Of a stretch of DNA of 64,000 bases, positions 8,987-17,449 are shown one piece after another. The position numbers were made by a program, and so were the translations under genes. The stretch is from Alphaproteobacteria bacterium HT1-32 (GTDB lineage: Bacteria > Pseudomonadota > Alphaproteobacteria > Rhodospirillales > HT1-32), in assembly GCA_009649675.1 (NCBI GenBank), contig WJPL01000001.1, positions 826,469 to 890,468 of the forward strand. Direction: 5' to 3'. Each line of letters starts with the position of its first letter. Position 1 is the stretch's first letter. Under the pieces are notes generated by a model. That model made no database searches. It had not been told where the DNA came from and saw only the letters and a list, made by a program, of their open reading frames with translations.

Positions 8987-9901
8987 TTACGCATGCGAGA
9001 ACATCTTTGCACCCGGCGTTGGAAGATCGACCGTAAGGATTGAACCGGTCGATGACTCCGTGATGAAAAGCGTCTTGTTGTCTTTGCCGCCGTAACAGGC
9101 AGCCGTTGCATCAAGTCCTGTGGGTGTATGGATCCGGTAAAGCGGAATACCCAGCGGGCTGAACACCCAGACAATTCCCAGCCCGCAATGGCACACAACC
9201 AGATTCCCGTCAGCATCAATCGCAAGCCCGTCCGGTCCTGTCAGTCCACCGGAAAGATGCAGGAAAATGTTGACCTTTGTGGTGGTCCCATCCGGATGCA
9301 ATGGCAGACGCCAGACCTGATTGGCCCGGGTGACAGCCACATAAAGCACCCGCCCGTCCGGACTGATCGCCATACCGTTGGGGCTCGGGATCGTGTCGAC
9401 CAGCAAGTCGATCTCGCCATCCGGCCGCATGCGATAGATCCGCCCGGTCGGGTCCTGCATCCCGGTCTGACCCTGATCATTGAAGTATAGATTCCCGTCG
9501 AGATCGAACAGGGCATCATTGAGACCCTTGAATCCCTCACGCCGGATGCGCCTGAGAATATTATTGGTGGTCCCCGTAACCGGGTCGACGGTCATCAGGC
9601 CATTCCTGTGGTCGGCGACATAAAGCGTGCCGTCCCTGTGAATCGCCAGACCGTTCGGCTCACCCTCAAATTCGGTAATGAGATGAAATTTGCCACTGCC
9701 ATCAACGCGGAACACACGCCCAAAGGGGATATCGGTGACCAGAAGGTCACCGTTCCGGTCGATGCTGGGCCCTTCCAGAAAAGACCCCATATCCGGGTTG
9801 GCCTTGCCGAAAGACCATTCTGACTTATGGCCGTTTCTCTTTAGCTCGTCCGGGAGAGCGGTAAAAACCTCGGCGGTTAATTCAGGTGGCGGTGCAAACA
9901 T
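8987..9901 (-). CDS. SMP-30/gluconolactonase-family lactonase
   Basis: 304 aa six-bladed beta-propeller. Repeated blade motifs are visible as EPNGLAIHRDGTLYVAD, SPNGMAISPDGRVLYVA and GPDGLAIDADGNLVV, which carry the Asn and Asp metal ligands of SMP-30 enzymes; an N-terminal Glu in EGPSID is the third expected ligand. The family hydrolyses sugar lactones using a divalent metal. No signal peptide is seen, so it is likely cytoplasmic, opening a lactone made by a dehydrogenase such as the SDR next door. Confidence 0.85.
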   Translation of the reverse strand: MFAPPPELTAEVFTALPDELKRNGHKSEWSFGKANPDMGSFLEGPSIDRNGDLLVTDIPFGRVFRVDGSGKFHLITEFEGEPNGLAIHRDGTLYVADHRNGLMTVDPVTGTTNNILRRIRREGFKGLNDALFDLDGNLYFNDQGQTGMQDPTGRIYRMRPDGEIDLLVDTIPSPNGMAISPDGRVLYVAVTRANQVWRLPLHPDGTTTKVNIFLHLSGGLTGPDGLAIDADGNLVVCHCGLGIVWVFSPLGIPLYRIHTPTGLDATAACYGGKDNKTLFITESSTGSILTVDLPTPGAKMFSHA

Positions 9902-9945
9902 ATGATATGTGCCGGACTGGAGGCGGTCGTTCTTGTCCCGTGCCT

Positions 9946-10722
9946 CTAGACCTGTACACCCTCCTTCAGGAAGGACCAGATTTCCTGGCGCATATTCAGG
10001 AACTCCGGAAGTGATTTGATACTTTCGTGACGCGGACGGTCAAAAGGCACGTCGATAATGCGATGGACGCGTGCCGGCCTTGGCGTAATCACGGCGATAC
10101 GGTCGGCCAGATAAATGGCTTCTTCGATACTGTGCGTGACGAACAGAACGGTTTTCTGTTCCTTGTCCCAGATATTCAGAAGCTCGTCCTGCAGGATGTC
10201 CCGGGTTTGCACGTCGAGCGCCCCGAACGGCTCGTCCATCAGCAATATTTCCGGCTTGATGGCCAGCGCCCGGGCGAAGCCGACACGTTGCTGCATACCG
10301 CCGGACAACTCGTGCGGGAACGAATCTTCAAACCCCGACAGGCCGACCAGATTGATGTAATGCAGGGCACGCTCTCGCCTTTCAGCGGGAGCGACCCCTT
10401 TGACCTCCAGTCCAAATTCGACATTCTCGCGGGTTGTCCGCCAGGGGAAGAGGTCAAAGCTCTGGAACACCATGCCACGACCCTGGCCGCCAACGATCCC
10501 CGTAACATCGCGCCCATCCATGAAGATGGAGCCCTGATCTGCCGGGATCAGGCCATCAATAAGCCTGAGCATCGTTGACTTCCCGCATCCGCTCGGACCG
10601 ATGACGGCGAGAAACTCGAGATTACGTATCTCCAGTGAGAAATCTTTAACAACGCGGATCGGCTCTTCCTTTCCGCGCGGGAAGCTTTTTTCGAGATTCC
10701 GCAGCTCGAGTTTCGCCGTCAT
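9946..10722 (-). CDS. ABC transporter ATPase, nitrate/taurine (NitT/TauT) type
   Basis: 258 aa. Walker [10 protein letters not shown] (42-50), Q-loop FQSFDLFPW, signature LSGGMQQR (139-146), Walker B LLMDEP (160-165) and the switch His in VTHSIEEA are all intact. It energises the two permeases at 11886-12650 and 12653-13504 together with the binding protein that directly precedes it (4-bp gap). Confidence 0.9.
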   Translation of the reverse strand: MTAKLELRNLEKSFPRGKEEPIRVVKDFSLEIRNLEFLAVIGPSGCGKSTMLRLIDGLIPADQGSIFMDGRDVTGIVGGQGRGMVFQSFDLFPWRTTRENVEFGLEVKGVAPAERRERALHYINLVGLSGFEDSFPHELSGGMQQRVGFARALAIKPEILLMDEPFGALDVQTRDILQDELLNIWDKEQKTVLFVTHSIEEAIYLADRIAVITPRPARVHRIIDVPFDRPRHESIKSLPEFLNMRQEIWSFLKEGVQV

Positions 10723-10726
10723 GGTG

Positions 10727-11773
10727 TTAACCGAGCTCCTTTAGCGCCTGGTCCACCAGGGATGTTTCGACAACCTTGGAAACATCCACGGTACCCTTGA
10801 TCGCATCAGCAGCCTTATAGACCGGCAGCAGTTCTTCATAGACGCTCAGTTTATGGTCCATGTTGTTCGGCCAGCATCCGATCTCGACACCAAGTGCCTG
10901 CCGGACGACCTCGATTTCTGCGTCAGTGGCCGTCGCCATATCCTTGCTTGTGCCGTACTTTCTGTACATTTCCGCATACCATCCGGCATCCGAATTGGCC
11001 CGGCGGAACGCCTGTATCGTTGCCTTGATCAGATCCTTGGCGGCTGTCCTGTTGTCGTCTTTGGCAAGCCATTCGCCGCTACAGATATACACTTCACCAA
11101 GGAAGGATTCATATTCCTTCGCAGGCTCGATCAGCACTTTGAAATTGCCCTGTTTGGCGAGTGCCGAGGCCTGGTCAAAGTGCAGGGGCACGCCATCAAC
11201 CTTACCTGCGGCAAGGGCGCGCATCCGCGTACCCGATCCGCCCATCTTGATGACATTGACCTTGTTCATGTCGATGCCGCGTCTGGTCATCGGGCCGACA
11301 ACCATCACATGCGTAAAGTCGCCCTTCGAATTCACGGCCAGCGTCACGTCATCTTTATACAGGTCTTCCGGTTTCTGGATCTTGTCGCCATTGACCACAA
11401 AGACCAGGCTGGTGTGCATGAAGCCGTTACCAATGATCCGGAGATCAGCCCCCGCCTCGACAGCCCGCAACGTCGAGATCGCATCGCCGGCGGCCACTTC
11501 GACCGAGCCGGACAGGATGGACTGGGTAATTGTTTGCAGCTTTTTCACGCGTTCCCAGTCGGCCTTCGCATATCCCATGGAGGGCAGAATTTCATTCATC
11601 GCCGCCATATAGGGAACGTGAACACCGAGCGTATTACCGGGAATATTCATTTTCAGGGCACGTCCGGCGGCCTGTGCCGCCATGATGCCGCCGAAGCTGA
11701 ACGGTTGCGAGGTCAGTAAACCGACACCGGTACCGAGTGCCGCGCCTTTGAGCAGATTGCGTCTGGTAATCAT
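10727..11773 (-). CDS. ABC transporter substrate-binding protein, NMT1/TauA-like, Tat-exported
   Basis: 348 aa from the chosen ATG at 11773, which has AAGGAG at ideal spacing; a longer ORF to 11818 has no such site. The N terminus carries a twin-arginine signal (TRRNLLKG) and a hydrophobic stretch ending near Ala-Gln-Ala-Ala, so it should be exported folded. The rest has the NMT1/SsuA look, with short motifs such as VAAGDAIST and [18 protein letters not shown]. Tat export fits a receptor that folds or binds ligand before export. The 112-bp gap upstream, after the permease stop, is not coding. Confidence 0.85.
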   Translation of the reverse strand: MITRRNLLKGAALGTGVGLLTSQPFSFGGIMAAQAAGRALKMNIPGNTLGVHVPYMAAMNEILPSMGYAKADWERVKKLQTITQSILSGSVEVAAGDAISTLRAVEAGADLRIIGNGFMHTSLVFVVNGDKIQKPEDLYKDDVTLAVNSKGDFTHVMVVGPMTRRGIDMNKVNVIKMGGSGTRMRALAAGKVDGVPLHFDQASALAKQGNFKVLIEPAKEYESFLGEVYICSGEWLAKDDNRTAAKDLIKATIQAFRRANSDAGWYAEMYRKYGTSKDMATATDAEIEVVRQALGVEIGCWPNNMDHKLSVYEELLPVYKAADAIKGTVDVSKVVETSLVDQALKELG

Positions 11774-11885
11774 TTTCTTCTCCTTAACTTGGCTGTTTCC
11801 TTGGAGGTGCGCTTCCATTCTTTTGAATGCCGGAAGTCGTTAGAAGTTTCGAAGTCGATTAACATGTCGAAAGGCAGCATCAGAT

Positions 11886-12650
11886 TCATTGCCCCGCTGC
11901 CATTTTGGAATCGTACCAGGGGGCAACACGCCGACCGACCCATGAAAGCAGGAGATTCGCGCCGATACTGACAATCATGATGGTGACGAGGTACGAGAGG
12001 ATAGGCGCCGTCGAGAGGTCCTGACCTGTCTGGAAGATCAGGCCGCCATAGCCGACGATGACGAACATTTCAGCCACGATCATGGCCCGGATCGCATGAA
12101 CCAGCCCGAGACGGGCGCCGGTAATCAGATAGGGGAACAACGCAGGCAGCACGACCTTGCGATAGATATCAATGCGGCCGGTCCCGAATGACCGGGCCAC
12201 ATCAAGCATCTTCGGATCAATCCCGCGGGATCCATGATATGCGGTCAGCACAACATAGCCGATGGAAGCAACGAAAACGATGGCCGCCCGGAATTCAAAG
12301 CCCGTGCCAAACAACAGGATGAAGACCGGTGCCAGCGCAGCCACGGATGTCACGACCATCATGCTGATCCATGGATGGACCAGCGCATCAATGATCTTTG
12401 AACGACCCATCGCCGCACCCAGCGGCATGCCGATCAGGCATGAGAAGCCGAATCCGACGAACATCTGCCGCATCGAAGCGCCGAGTTCAGTCAGCATCTC
12501 GCCATCAAGGAGCAGCTCGATATAACTCACGGCGACGATGGAGGGTGGTGCCAGCAACAGCTCGCCGAGGACGCGGCCGCTGAGTTCCCAGATCACCAGA
12601 ACAATGGCAACGCCGCTGAACTGCAGGAACATTTTCCGGGATTTGTCCAT
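11886..12650 (-). CDS. ABC transporter permease, NitT/TauT type (second subunit)
   Basis: 254 aa with about six membrane segments and the EAA-like loop near the C-terminal half (ARSFGTGRIDIYRKVVLPALF) that contacts the ATPase. The ATG at 12650 lies 2 nt after the stop of the upstream permease. A longer reading frame to 12713 would overlap that gene by 61 bp and adds no conserved sequence. Confidence 0.85.
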   Translation of the reverse strand: MDKSRKMFLQFSGVAIVLVIWELSGRVLGELLLAPPSIVAVSYIELLLDGEMLTELGASMRQMFVGFGFSCLIGMPLGAAMGRSKIIDALVHPWISMMVVTSVAALAPVFILLFGTGFEFRAAIVFVASIGYVVLTAYHGSRGIDPKMLDVARSFGTGRIDIYRKVVLPALFPYLITGARLGLVHAIRAMIVAEMFVIVGYGGLIFQTGQDLSTAPILSYLVTIMIVSIGANLLLSWVGRRVAPWYDSKMAAGQ

Positions 12651-12652
12651 TT

Positions 12653-13504
12653 TCAGTCCCTCACATGCCAGGGCAATAACCGGGTCTCCAGCCACTTGAT
12701 GGCTTCCTGACATCCGAGACCGAACACCGCGAGACCAAAGACAACGGCCAGCATTGCCGGCGCATTAAACTCCGACGCGGCATCTTCCATATATTCGCCC
12801 AGATTGACCGTGGCGAAGAACAGTTCTGCGGTGATCATTGCATTGACGGCACGGACGGTTCCAATCCGGAACCCGGTCAGCAGGAACGGATAGCTCGCCG
12901 GCATCAGAACCTTGAAGAACATTGACCGGCGGTCAGCACCAAAAGAACGGGCGACCTGAATAATGCGGGGCTCGATATTCCGGGCACCGGCCGCCACCGT
13001 GACCAGAATATCGAACACGCACATGACGAAAACCAGCGAGACCCGCGCCTCAAAAAACACACCGAACCAGATGATCAGGAAAGGAACGAAGGCAATTGAC
13101 GGGATTGAGAAGATCGCATTGACCACCGGGTCGAACATCTGGAAGACAGTATCGTTTCGCCCCATGAGGAACCCCAGCGGGACCGCGACAAGCAGGGCGA
13201 GCGAAAGGCCCAGCAGCATATGCTGGAGCGAACTGGCAAAGAGCCGCGGCAGCTCACCCGTCAGCGTCGCATCAACAAGATGCAGAACGACAGCACTGGG
13301 TGACGCGAAGATAACATCCGGAATCTGCGTCGCGATCAGCTCCCAGACACAGAGGCCAAACAGGAAAGACAACGGATAGAGCACCCGGGGACGACCCGCC
13401 AGTCCTTCCAGGCGAGCGCGCAGGCCGCCCGGCGTCCGCGCCTGTAATATGTCAGCTGGCGATTTTGCCGGCATCCCGATGTCCCCCGTTTCCATACTTG
13501 CCAC
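12653..13504 (-). CDS. ABC transporter permease, NitT/TauT type (first subunit)
   Basis: 283 aa, with about six membrane segments after a roughly 45-aa cytoplasmic N terminus, and the EAA-like loop ARSFGADRRSMFFKVLMPAS. It is similar in layout to the next permease, so the transporter is probably a heterodimer. It is the first gene of the seven-gene minus-strand operon and begins 42 bp from a 14-bp palindrome in the shared promoter. Confidence 0.87.
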   Translation of the reverse strand: MASMETGDIGMPAKSPADILQARTPGGLRARLEGLAGRPRVLYPLSFLFGLCVWELIATQIPDVIFASPSAVVLHLVDATLTGELPRLFASSLQHMLLGLSLALLVAVPLGFLMGRNDTVFQMFDPVVNAIFSIPSIAFVPFLIIWFGVFFEARVSLVFVMCVFDILVTVAAGARNIEPRIIQVARSFGADRRSMFFKVLMPASYPFLLTGFRIGTVRAVNAMITAELFFATVNLGEYMEDAASEFNAPAMLAVVFGLAVFGLGCQEAIKWLETRLLPWHVRD

Positions 13505-13532
13505 GATTTATCCTGCGTGGTCTTATTTGTCT

Positions 13533-13579
13533 GTCATTGTTTGTTTAATGACTAGTCATTTTATTAAAGGACTGTCATT
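13533..13579. promoter_or_regulatory. GntR-type operator cluster in divergent promoter
   Basis: The 98-bp gap between the ABC operon and the GntR gene holds a perfect 14-bp palindrome, AATGACTAGTCATT (13547-13560). Two further GTCATT half-sites lie at 13533-13538 and 13574-13579. The GT...AC arrangement resembles operators of HutC/UTRA GntR proteins. The obvious ligand is the adjacent regulator acting on itself and on the transport/catabolic operon. Confidence 0.6.
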
Positions 13580-13602
13580 TTCCTGTCAACACGGATTAAT
13601 CT

Positions 13603-14346
13603 ATGCCTCCACAAGCGTTTGAAACGGTGCCGATCTACCAGAAAATTCAGCGGCATTTCCTGAATCTGATTGCAGAAGGAGATCTGAAAACCGGCGACCG
13701 GCTGCCGACCGAGAATGAAATAGCAAAAGATTTTGAAACCAGCCGGGCCACCGTCCAGACCGCCATGTCCCGTCTGGTCTATGAAGGGTGGATCGAGAAA
13801 CAGGCCGGCCGGGGAACCTTCGTTGCAGATGCGGGCCGCTCGGCAACCATTGATCTCGATGATGTCCGCTCGTTCGAGCAGGACGCCGTCTCTCACGGTG
13901 ACCGCGTCAGCTATCGGCTGATTTCAGTCGGACGGCAGGCCGCAACAGAAGACGTCGCAGGCCGGCTGGGGATCGACCCCGAAACCACGATCTTTGCGTT
14001 CGAACGGCTGCGTGTCGTCGGTGAGGAAATCATCGGCATGGAGCGCCGTTTCTTCATGCCCGGCATTTCCCTCGATTTCCCGGTCGATGCGCTTGATACG
14101 GAATCGACCCACTCCCTGATCCAGGGCTATCTGAAACAGAGCATCGGACGCATGGAGGCCGCCATCCGCGCCGTCGCCGCCGACGATGAAGCAGCAGCGA
14201 AACTCGACATCAAACCCGGAAGCCCGCTGCTGCTCCGCCGCCATACCATGTTCGCGACCACAGGCGATGTCATCCTGTTCGGCGAAGCCTTCTACTGCGC
14301 CCCCTTCGCCTTCCGCTACACCGCCGGCTCACAGCACGATATCTGA
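13603..14346 (+). CDS. GntR-family regulator, HutC/UTRA subfamily
   Basis: 247 aa. A winged helix-turn-helix covers about residues 10-75 (LPTENEIAKDFETSRATV, then the wing AGRGTFV). A UTRA effector domain covers about 95-240, with FAFERLRVVGEEIIGMERRFF. Such regulators leave the operator when a sugar or acid intermediate binds. It is divergent from the seven-gene operon, whose promoter contains a matching palindrome, and overlaps the next gene by one base (TGATG). Confidence 0.9.
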   Translation: MPPQAFETVPIYQKIQRHFLNLIAEGDLKTGDRLPTENEIAKDFETSRATVQTAMSRLVYEGWIEKQAGRGTFVADAGRSATIDLDDVRSFEQDAVSHGDRVSYRLISVGRQAATEDVAGRLGIDPETTIFAFERLRVVGEEIIGMERRFFMPGISLDFPVDALDTESTHSLIQGYLKQSIGRMEAAIRAVAADDEAAAKLDIKPGSPLLLRRHTMFATTGDVILFGEAFYCAPFAFRYTAGSQHDI

Positions 14347-15149
14347 TGCCCCAGTTCTGCGCACATCTCGGATACCTCTTCACCGAATTTCCTCTCGAAG
14401 CACGGTTTTCCGCTGCATCGTCAGCCGGGTTCATGGCTGTCGAGCATCCCTCCCCGTATGATTTTGGCATTACCCGGTTTCGCGATTTACTCACCGAAAA
14501 CAACCTGACCTGCGCCCAGATCGCAGCCCCCGCCGGAGACGCCGGCAAGGGAGAAAAGGGCCTGGCATGTCTGCAGGACCGCAGCGCGGAATTTCGGGAA
14601 AGCGTCAGCACCGGAATAGCAGCGGCAATCGAAATCGGCGTGCCCCTGTTGCACATCATGCCCGGCATCCTGCCCGACGGAGCCACCCGGCAAGACTGCC
14701 GCGCGACCTACATATCCAATCTTAAATGGGCGGCTGACCGGTGTGCCGATGCAAATATCACTGTCTTGATCGAAGCAATCAGCGACGAGTCTGTTCCAGG
14801 ATTCTACGTCAACCACCCGACTTTCGCGCTGGATCTCATCTCGGAAATCTCGCACGAGCGCGTGGCCCTGCTATTCGATGTCTATCATGCCGCCGTTAAA
14901 GGCCTCGACCCGATTGCCTTCATCGACCGGCATATCGGAACAATTGCCCATATTCAGATCGCGGATTATCCGGGGCGCCATGAACCGGGCACCGGTACAA
15001 TTCCCTACAAGGAAATTTTCTCCCGACTGGACATCCTCTCCTATCCGGGCGTCGTCGGCTGCGAGTACAAACCGGAGCACGAGACGATCAGGGGCTTGAA
15101 CTGGCAGACCGAATTCAACAAAGACAGTCTGAAACCAGACAACTGTTAA
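14346..15149 (+). CDS. Hydroxypyruvate isomerase-like TIM-barrel protein
   Basis: 267 aa of the xylose-isomerase-like TIM-barrel superfamily, Hyi branch. Visible pieces: an N-terminal strand with FCAHLGYLFTEFP, the metal-site Glu in VLIEAISDE, LLFDVYHAA, a His/Asp region IAHIQIADYPGRHEPGTG (typical of Hyi proteins) and a C-terminal CEYKPEH. It is translationally coupled to the GntR gene. Probable role: isomerisation of a small keto/aldehyde acid in the pathway served by the divergent operon. The exact substrate is not inferable. Confidence 0.8.
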   Translation: MPQFCAHLGYLFTEFPLEARFSAASSAGFMAVEHPSPYDFGITRFRDLLTENNLTCAQIAAPAGDAGKGEKGLACLQDRSAEFRESVSTGIAAAIEIGVPLLHIMPGILPDGATRQDCRATYISNLKWAADRCADANITVLIEAISDESVPGFYVNHPTFALDLISEISHERVALLFDVYHAAVKGLDPIAFIDRHIGTIAHIQIADYPGRHEPGTGTIPYKEIFSRLDILSYPGVVGCEYKPEHETIRGLNWQTEFNKDSLKPDNC

Positions 15150-15216
15150 CCCGACGCACACACTCACCGCTTCATCACAACGCCTGAGCGCAGCAAACAA
15201 ACCTGAGACAGGAAAG

Positions 15217-15234
15217 TGGTGGGCTGGTGAGGAC
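15217..15234 (+). repeat. Imperfect copy of the tRNA 3' end (possible att site)
   Basis: TGGTGGGCTGGTGAGGAC at 15217-15234 matches TGGTGGGCCCGGCAGGAC at 17451-17468, the 3' end of the tRNA read on the plus strand, at 14 of 18 positions, including the first eight. The two copies bracket the AT-rich islet. The match is short and the local sequence is GT-rich, so this is suggestive only. Confidence 0.3.
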
Positions 15235-15302
15235 GAAGGTGGGCAGTGGTCAATCTTCATAAACCATCAGGAATATAAATAAGGTGTAGGACAATATTTA
15301 TT

Positions 15303-15635
15303 ATGGACCAATTTGGGCCGCCCGAGATTATGAACAACGACCAAGCTAGCCAGATCACCGGAGCGGTCTGGATCACGATGCTGATCGACGCCAGCGTTCG
15401 GGTCTTCATGGATGGGCGAGCGCGATATCTGAATGATATTTACATCGCACGCCCGTTGCGCTCATTGAAGCAAGAGGCGATTTACCTGACTGGACTGCAG
15501 GGCGGCTTCCAAGCGCAGCACGTCATTGAGGAATGGATCGGCTTTTACAATACCGAAAGGCCCCATTCGGCCCTTGAACACTGAACCCCAGTGGAAGCAT
15601 ACTGGACCAACGAAAACCAGAAACTAGCGGCATGA
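15303..15635 (+). pseudogene. IS3-family transposase (integrase) remnant
   Basis: The first reading frame (15303-15584) encodes the C-terminal part of an IS3-family OrfB integrase: FGPPEIMNNDQAS, then a segment ending IGFYNTERPHSALEH. The frame is lost at about 15584 and resumes one frame over at 15585-15635 as TPVEAYWTNENQKLAA and a stop, the normal end of these proteins. The N-terminal two thirds, including the first catalytic Asp, are missing, and the usual TDQGSQF is degraded to NDQASQI. It is a dead fragment. No terminal inverted repeats were recognised. Confidence 0.75.
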
Positions 15636-15699
15636 AACTTAAACTGAATATACCTTAAATCTGCCGCCAACCTGTCCGAATAACTAGGACCACTTCAGT

Positions 15700-16305
15700 A
15701 TGATCGGAACAACTGCGATTCTTTCCCTGAATCTAAACACATTCATTAGATACTATTCGTTAGATCCGTCCAAACGCATGGCGGAAGTTAGCAGACGAAT
15801 GCAGAGTCGAAGCGGTTATGACTACTATCATATTTTAGCTAAAGCTGTAGAAGCAAGAGCCAGCGGTGCGACAGCGGATGAAATAGAATATATTTTAAAT
15901 AATACGAGCAATCCTAGTGAAGCATCTCATAATCGTGCAGCATATGAGAAGTTTGACAAGAAGTTTGGCCGAAAGCGTGGACTTGCCTTATTTGAGCGCA
16001 AGAGTCGTGTTAGTTTGTGCGGTGGGCAACTTATTATTTATGTAAACCCTCTTTTTTCAGTTGAGTCTGCCAGCGGCTTCGATGTCTATAATATTTGGGC
16101 GTCTCAAAGTCTGAACCTAGATCGAGCCAGAGCTGGCGTAGGCGTGCATTTGATGAATGTTGCATTCAGCAAAACGGCGCCAAAATATAATTACAAGATG
16201 TTCGACGCTTTTGAAGGCAAAGTATACTCAACGGTCAATAACACTATACCTAAAGCTATTGATGAAATTGCCCTGAGCATCGTGTCTACCGCGAAGGAAG
16301 CCTAG
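15700..16305 (+). CDS. Hypothetical protein, first gene of the SIR2-like cassette
   Basis: 201 aa; I do not recognise the family. There is no signal peptide or membrane segment. An N-terminal region with Arg/Lys-rich helix (residues 20-35) is followed by an Asn/Ser-rich turn near 65-75, a basic patch (KFDKKFGRKRG, about 83-93) and a likely beta-rich centre (VSLCGGQLIIYVNPLF, then DVYNIWASQS). The gene is AT-rich. Its stop lies 8 bp before the ATG of the SIR2-like gene, so the two are almost certainly one transcript. Possible roles are sensor, inhibitor or partner of the enzyme; none is shown by sequence. Confidence 0.6.
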   Translation: MIGTTAILSLNLNTFIRYYSLDPSKRMAEVSRRMQSRSGYDYYHILAKAVEARASGATADEIEYILNNTSNPSEASHNRAAYEKFDKKFGRKRGLALFERKSRVSLCGGQLIIYVNPLFSVESASGFDVYNIWASQSLNLDRARAGVGVHLMNVAFSKTAPKYNYKMFDAFEGKVYSTVNNTIPKAIDEIALSIVSTAKEA

Positions 16306-16313
16306 GTTTACTA

Positions 16314-17309
16314 ATGAGGTCGCTTTACATATTTGGCAATGGGTTGGGTATGGCGATCTCGCCCGAAGCCTTCAATCTGACAAACGCACTGATTGATGTG
16401 TGGGACGATGGTACGCTTGAAGACGAACAGAAAGCGCTGATCTCCGCGTGCTTGCCAGCAGATGTGCAAAAGCCAACATCCGAAGAACAGCTAGCTAAGC
16501 TACAGAATACCGTCGATGCTTGTGAAATTCTTTTGTCGATCCGTGACACAGGTGCTGCCCACTGGCTTTCAGAAGAGGGCGGCAAGTTCCCGGAGGCTGT
16601 CTACAAACTCACGTATGCCGTTGCGAGAAAAATGTATCTTGCCAAACACATGGCAGGAGAAGATCTCGGCGCCACCTGTAGAGCACCTGAGGAGTTCATC
16701 GCCCCACTAATACAAAAAATTAGAGACACAGGTTCACACGTCGCGACACTTAATTATGACGGTCTGCTTTCAAATGCACTTCTAGAGGCCGACATTCTTG
16801 GTGGTGATAACCCTGTGCTCTTTGACGGCTTTGTTGAATCCATCTTCGACAGGAAAAACTTGTTCAGGAAGAAGGGATACGGAGGTTGGTATTTGCATCT
16901 GCACGGCAGTCCCCTATTTTCGGGAAAAGCTGGCAGTAAGTGGCGTAAAATTTCAGAAGCAGCAATAAGCCGAAAACGCTTTCCTATACACGCTGGCAGG
17001 CATCTGGTTCTGACACACTTCACGAACAAGCCTAGAATTATTGCAGCATCAGACATTCTCAGTATCTACTGGGAGTTTTTGCAAATGGCGCTCGACGAAA
17101 GCGAACGGATTGTCATTTTCGGATACTCCGGCAATGACACTCACCTGAACAGGCTCATTTCACAGGCACGTGGGACGAAAGACACGATAGTTGTAGATTG
17201 GCTGGGTTCTGGTAGCAGAGCGGTAAGGCAACCGTTTTGGGACGACCAATTAGGCGGCGATGTTCATCTCGAGCTACTTGAGGACGTCTTTACATTCATA
17301 GACTGGTAG
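16314..17309 (+). CDS. SIR2/AbiH-like NAD-binding-fold protein, candidate anti-phage effector
   Basis: 331 aa. Elements in SIR2-like order: a glycine-rich nucleotide loop at the very N terminus (IFGNG, residues 6-10), TLNYDGLL with Asn147 and Asp149, LHLHGS with His197 and a C-terminal strand IVIFGYSGNDTHLN (266-279). Asn-plus-His pairs of this kind form the NAD hydrolysis site of bacterial defence SIR2 proteins. The GNG start also resembles AbiH-type abortive infection proteins. There is no transmembrane segment. It is AT-rich, coupled to the unknown gene upstream and sits in a tRNA-adjacent islet. NAD depletion on phage attack is inferred from this, not shown. Confidence 0.65.
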   Translation: MRSLYIFGNGLGMAISPEAFNLTNALIDVWDDGTLEDEQKALISACLPADVQKPTSEEQLAKLQNTVDACEILLSIRDTGAAHWLSEEGGKFPEAVYKLTYAVARKMYLAKHMAGEDLGATCRAPEEFIAPLIQKIRDTGSHVATLNYDGLLSNALLEADILGGDNPVLFDGFVESIFDRKNLFRKKGYGGWYLHLHGSPLFSGKAGSKWRKISEAAISRKRFPIHAGRHLVLTHFTNKPRIIAASDILSIYWEFLQMALDESERIVIFGYSGNDTHLNRLISQARGTKDTIVVDWLGSGSRAVRQPFWDDQLGGDVHLELLEDVFTFIDW

Positions 17310-17396
17310 AGAACCAGTACTCCGCCACAATTTCTAGCTACATGGTCGAATAGCCATTGGATTCACAGACCGCTTTCGCCGTTTCTGCGAAACGGC
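17302..17396 (+). repeat. Two hairpins downstream of the SIR2-like gene
   Basis: ACTGGT AGAGA ACCAGT at 17302-17318 spans the stop codon of the SIR2-like gene. GCCGTTTC TGC GAAACGGC at 17378-17396 is a perfect 8-bp stem with a 3-nt loop. Neither is followed by a T-run. They may act as weak or factor-dependent terminators for the cassette. Confidence 0.4.
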
Positions 17397-17426
17397 TGTC
17401 GCTTTGTTGGATCTGTGGCTGTTTAA

Positions 17427-17449
17427 CCCGCTTCGCTGAGCGAAGCGGG
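17427..17449 (-). terminator. Strong hairpin immediately after the tRNA
   Basis: CCCGCTTCGC (17427-17436), loop TGA, GCGAAGCGGG (17440-17449): a perfect 10-bp GC-rich stem starting one base after the encoded CCA end of the minus-strand tRNA. On the minus strand TTAAAC follows, a short weak T-run. It is probably the tRNA transcript terminator or processing stop. Confidence 0.6.

Noticed and set aside
10853-11719. 288-aa plus-strand frame opposite the Tat-exported binding protein
   Set aside because: Antisense to a gene with clear signal peptide and family sequence; no conserved features.
15303-15584. A complete 93-aa gene at the islet edge
   Set aside because: It is the C-terminal fragment of an IS3 integrase with its ending in a different frame, so it is a pseudogene and not a small protein.
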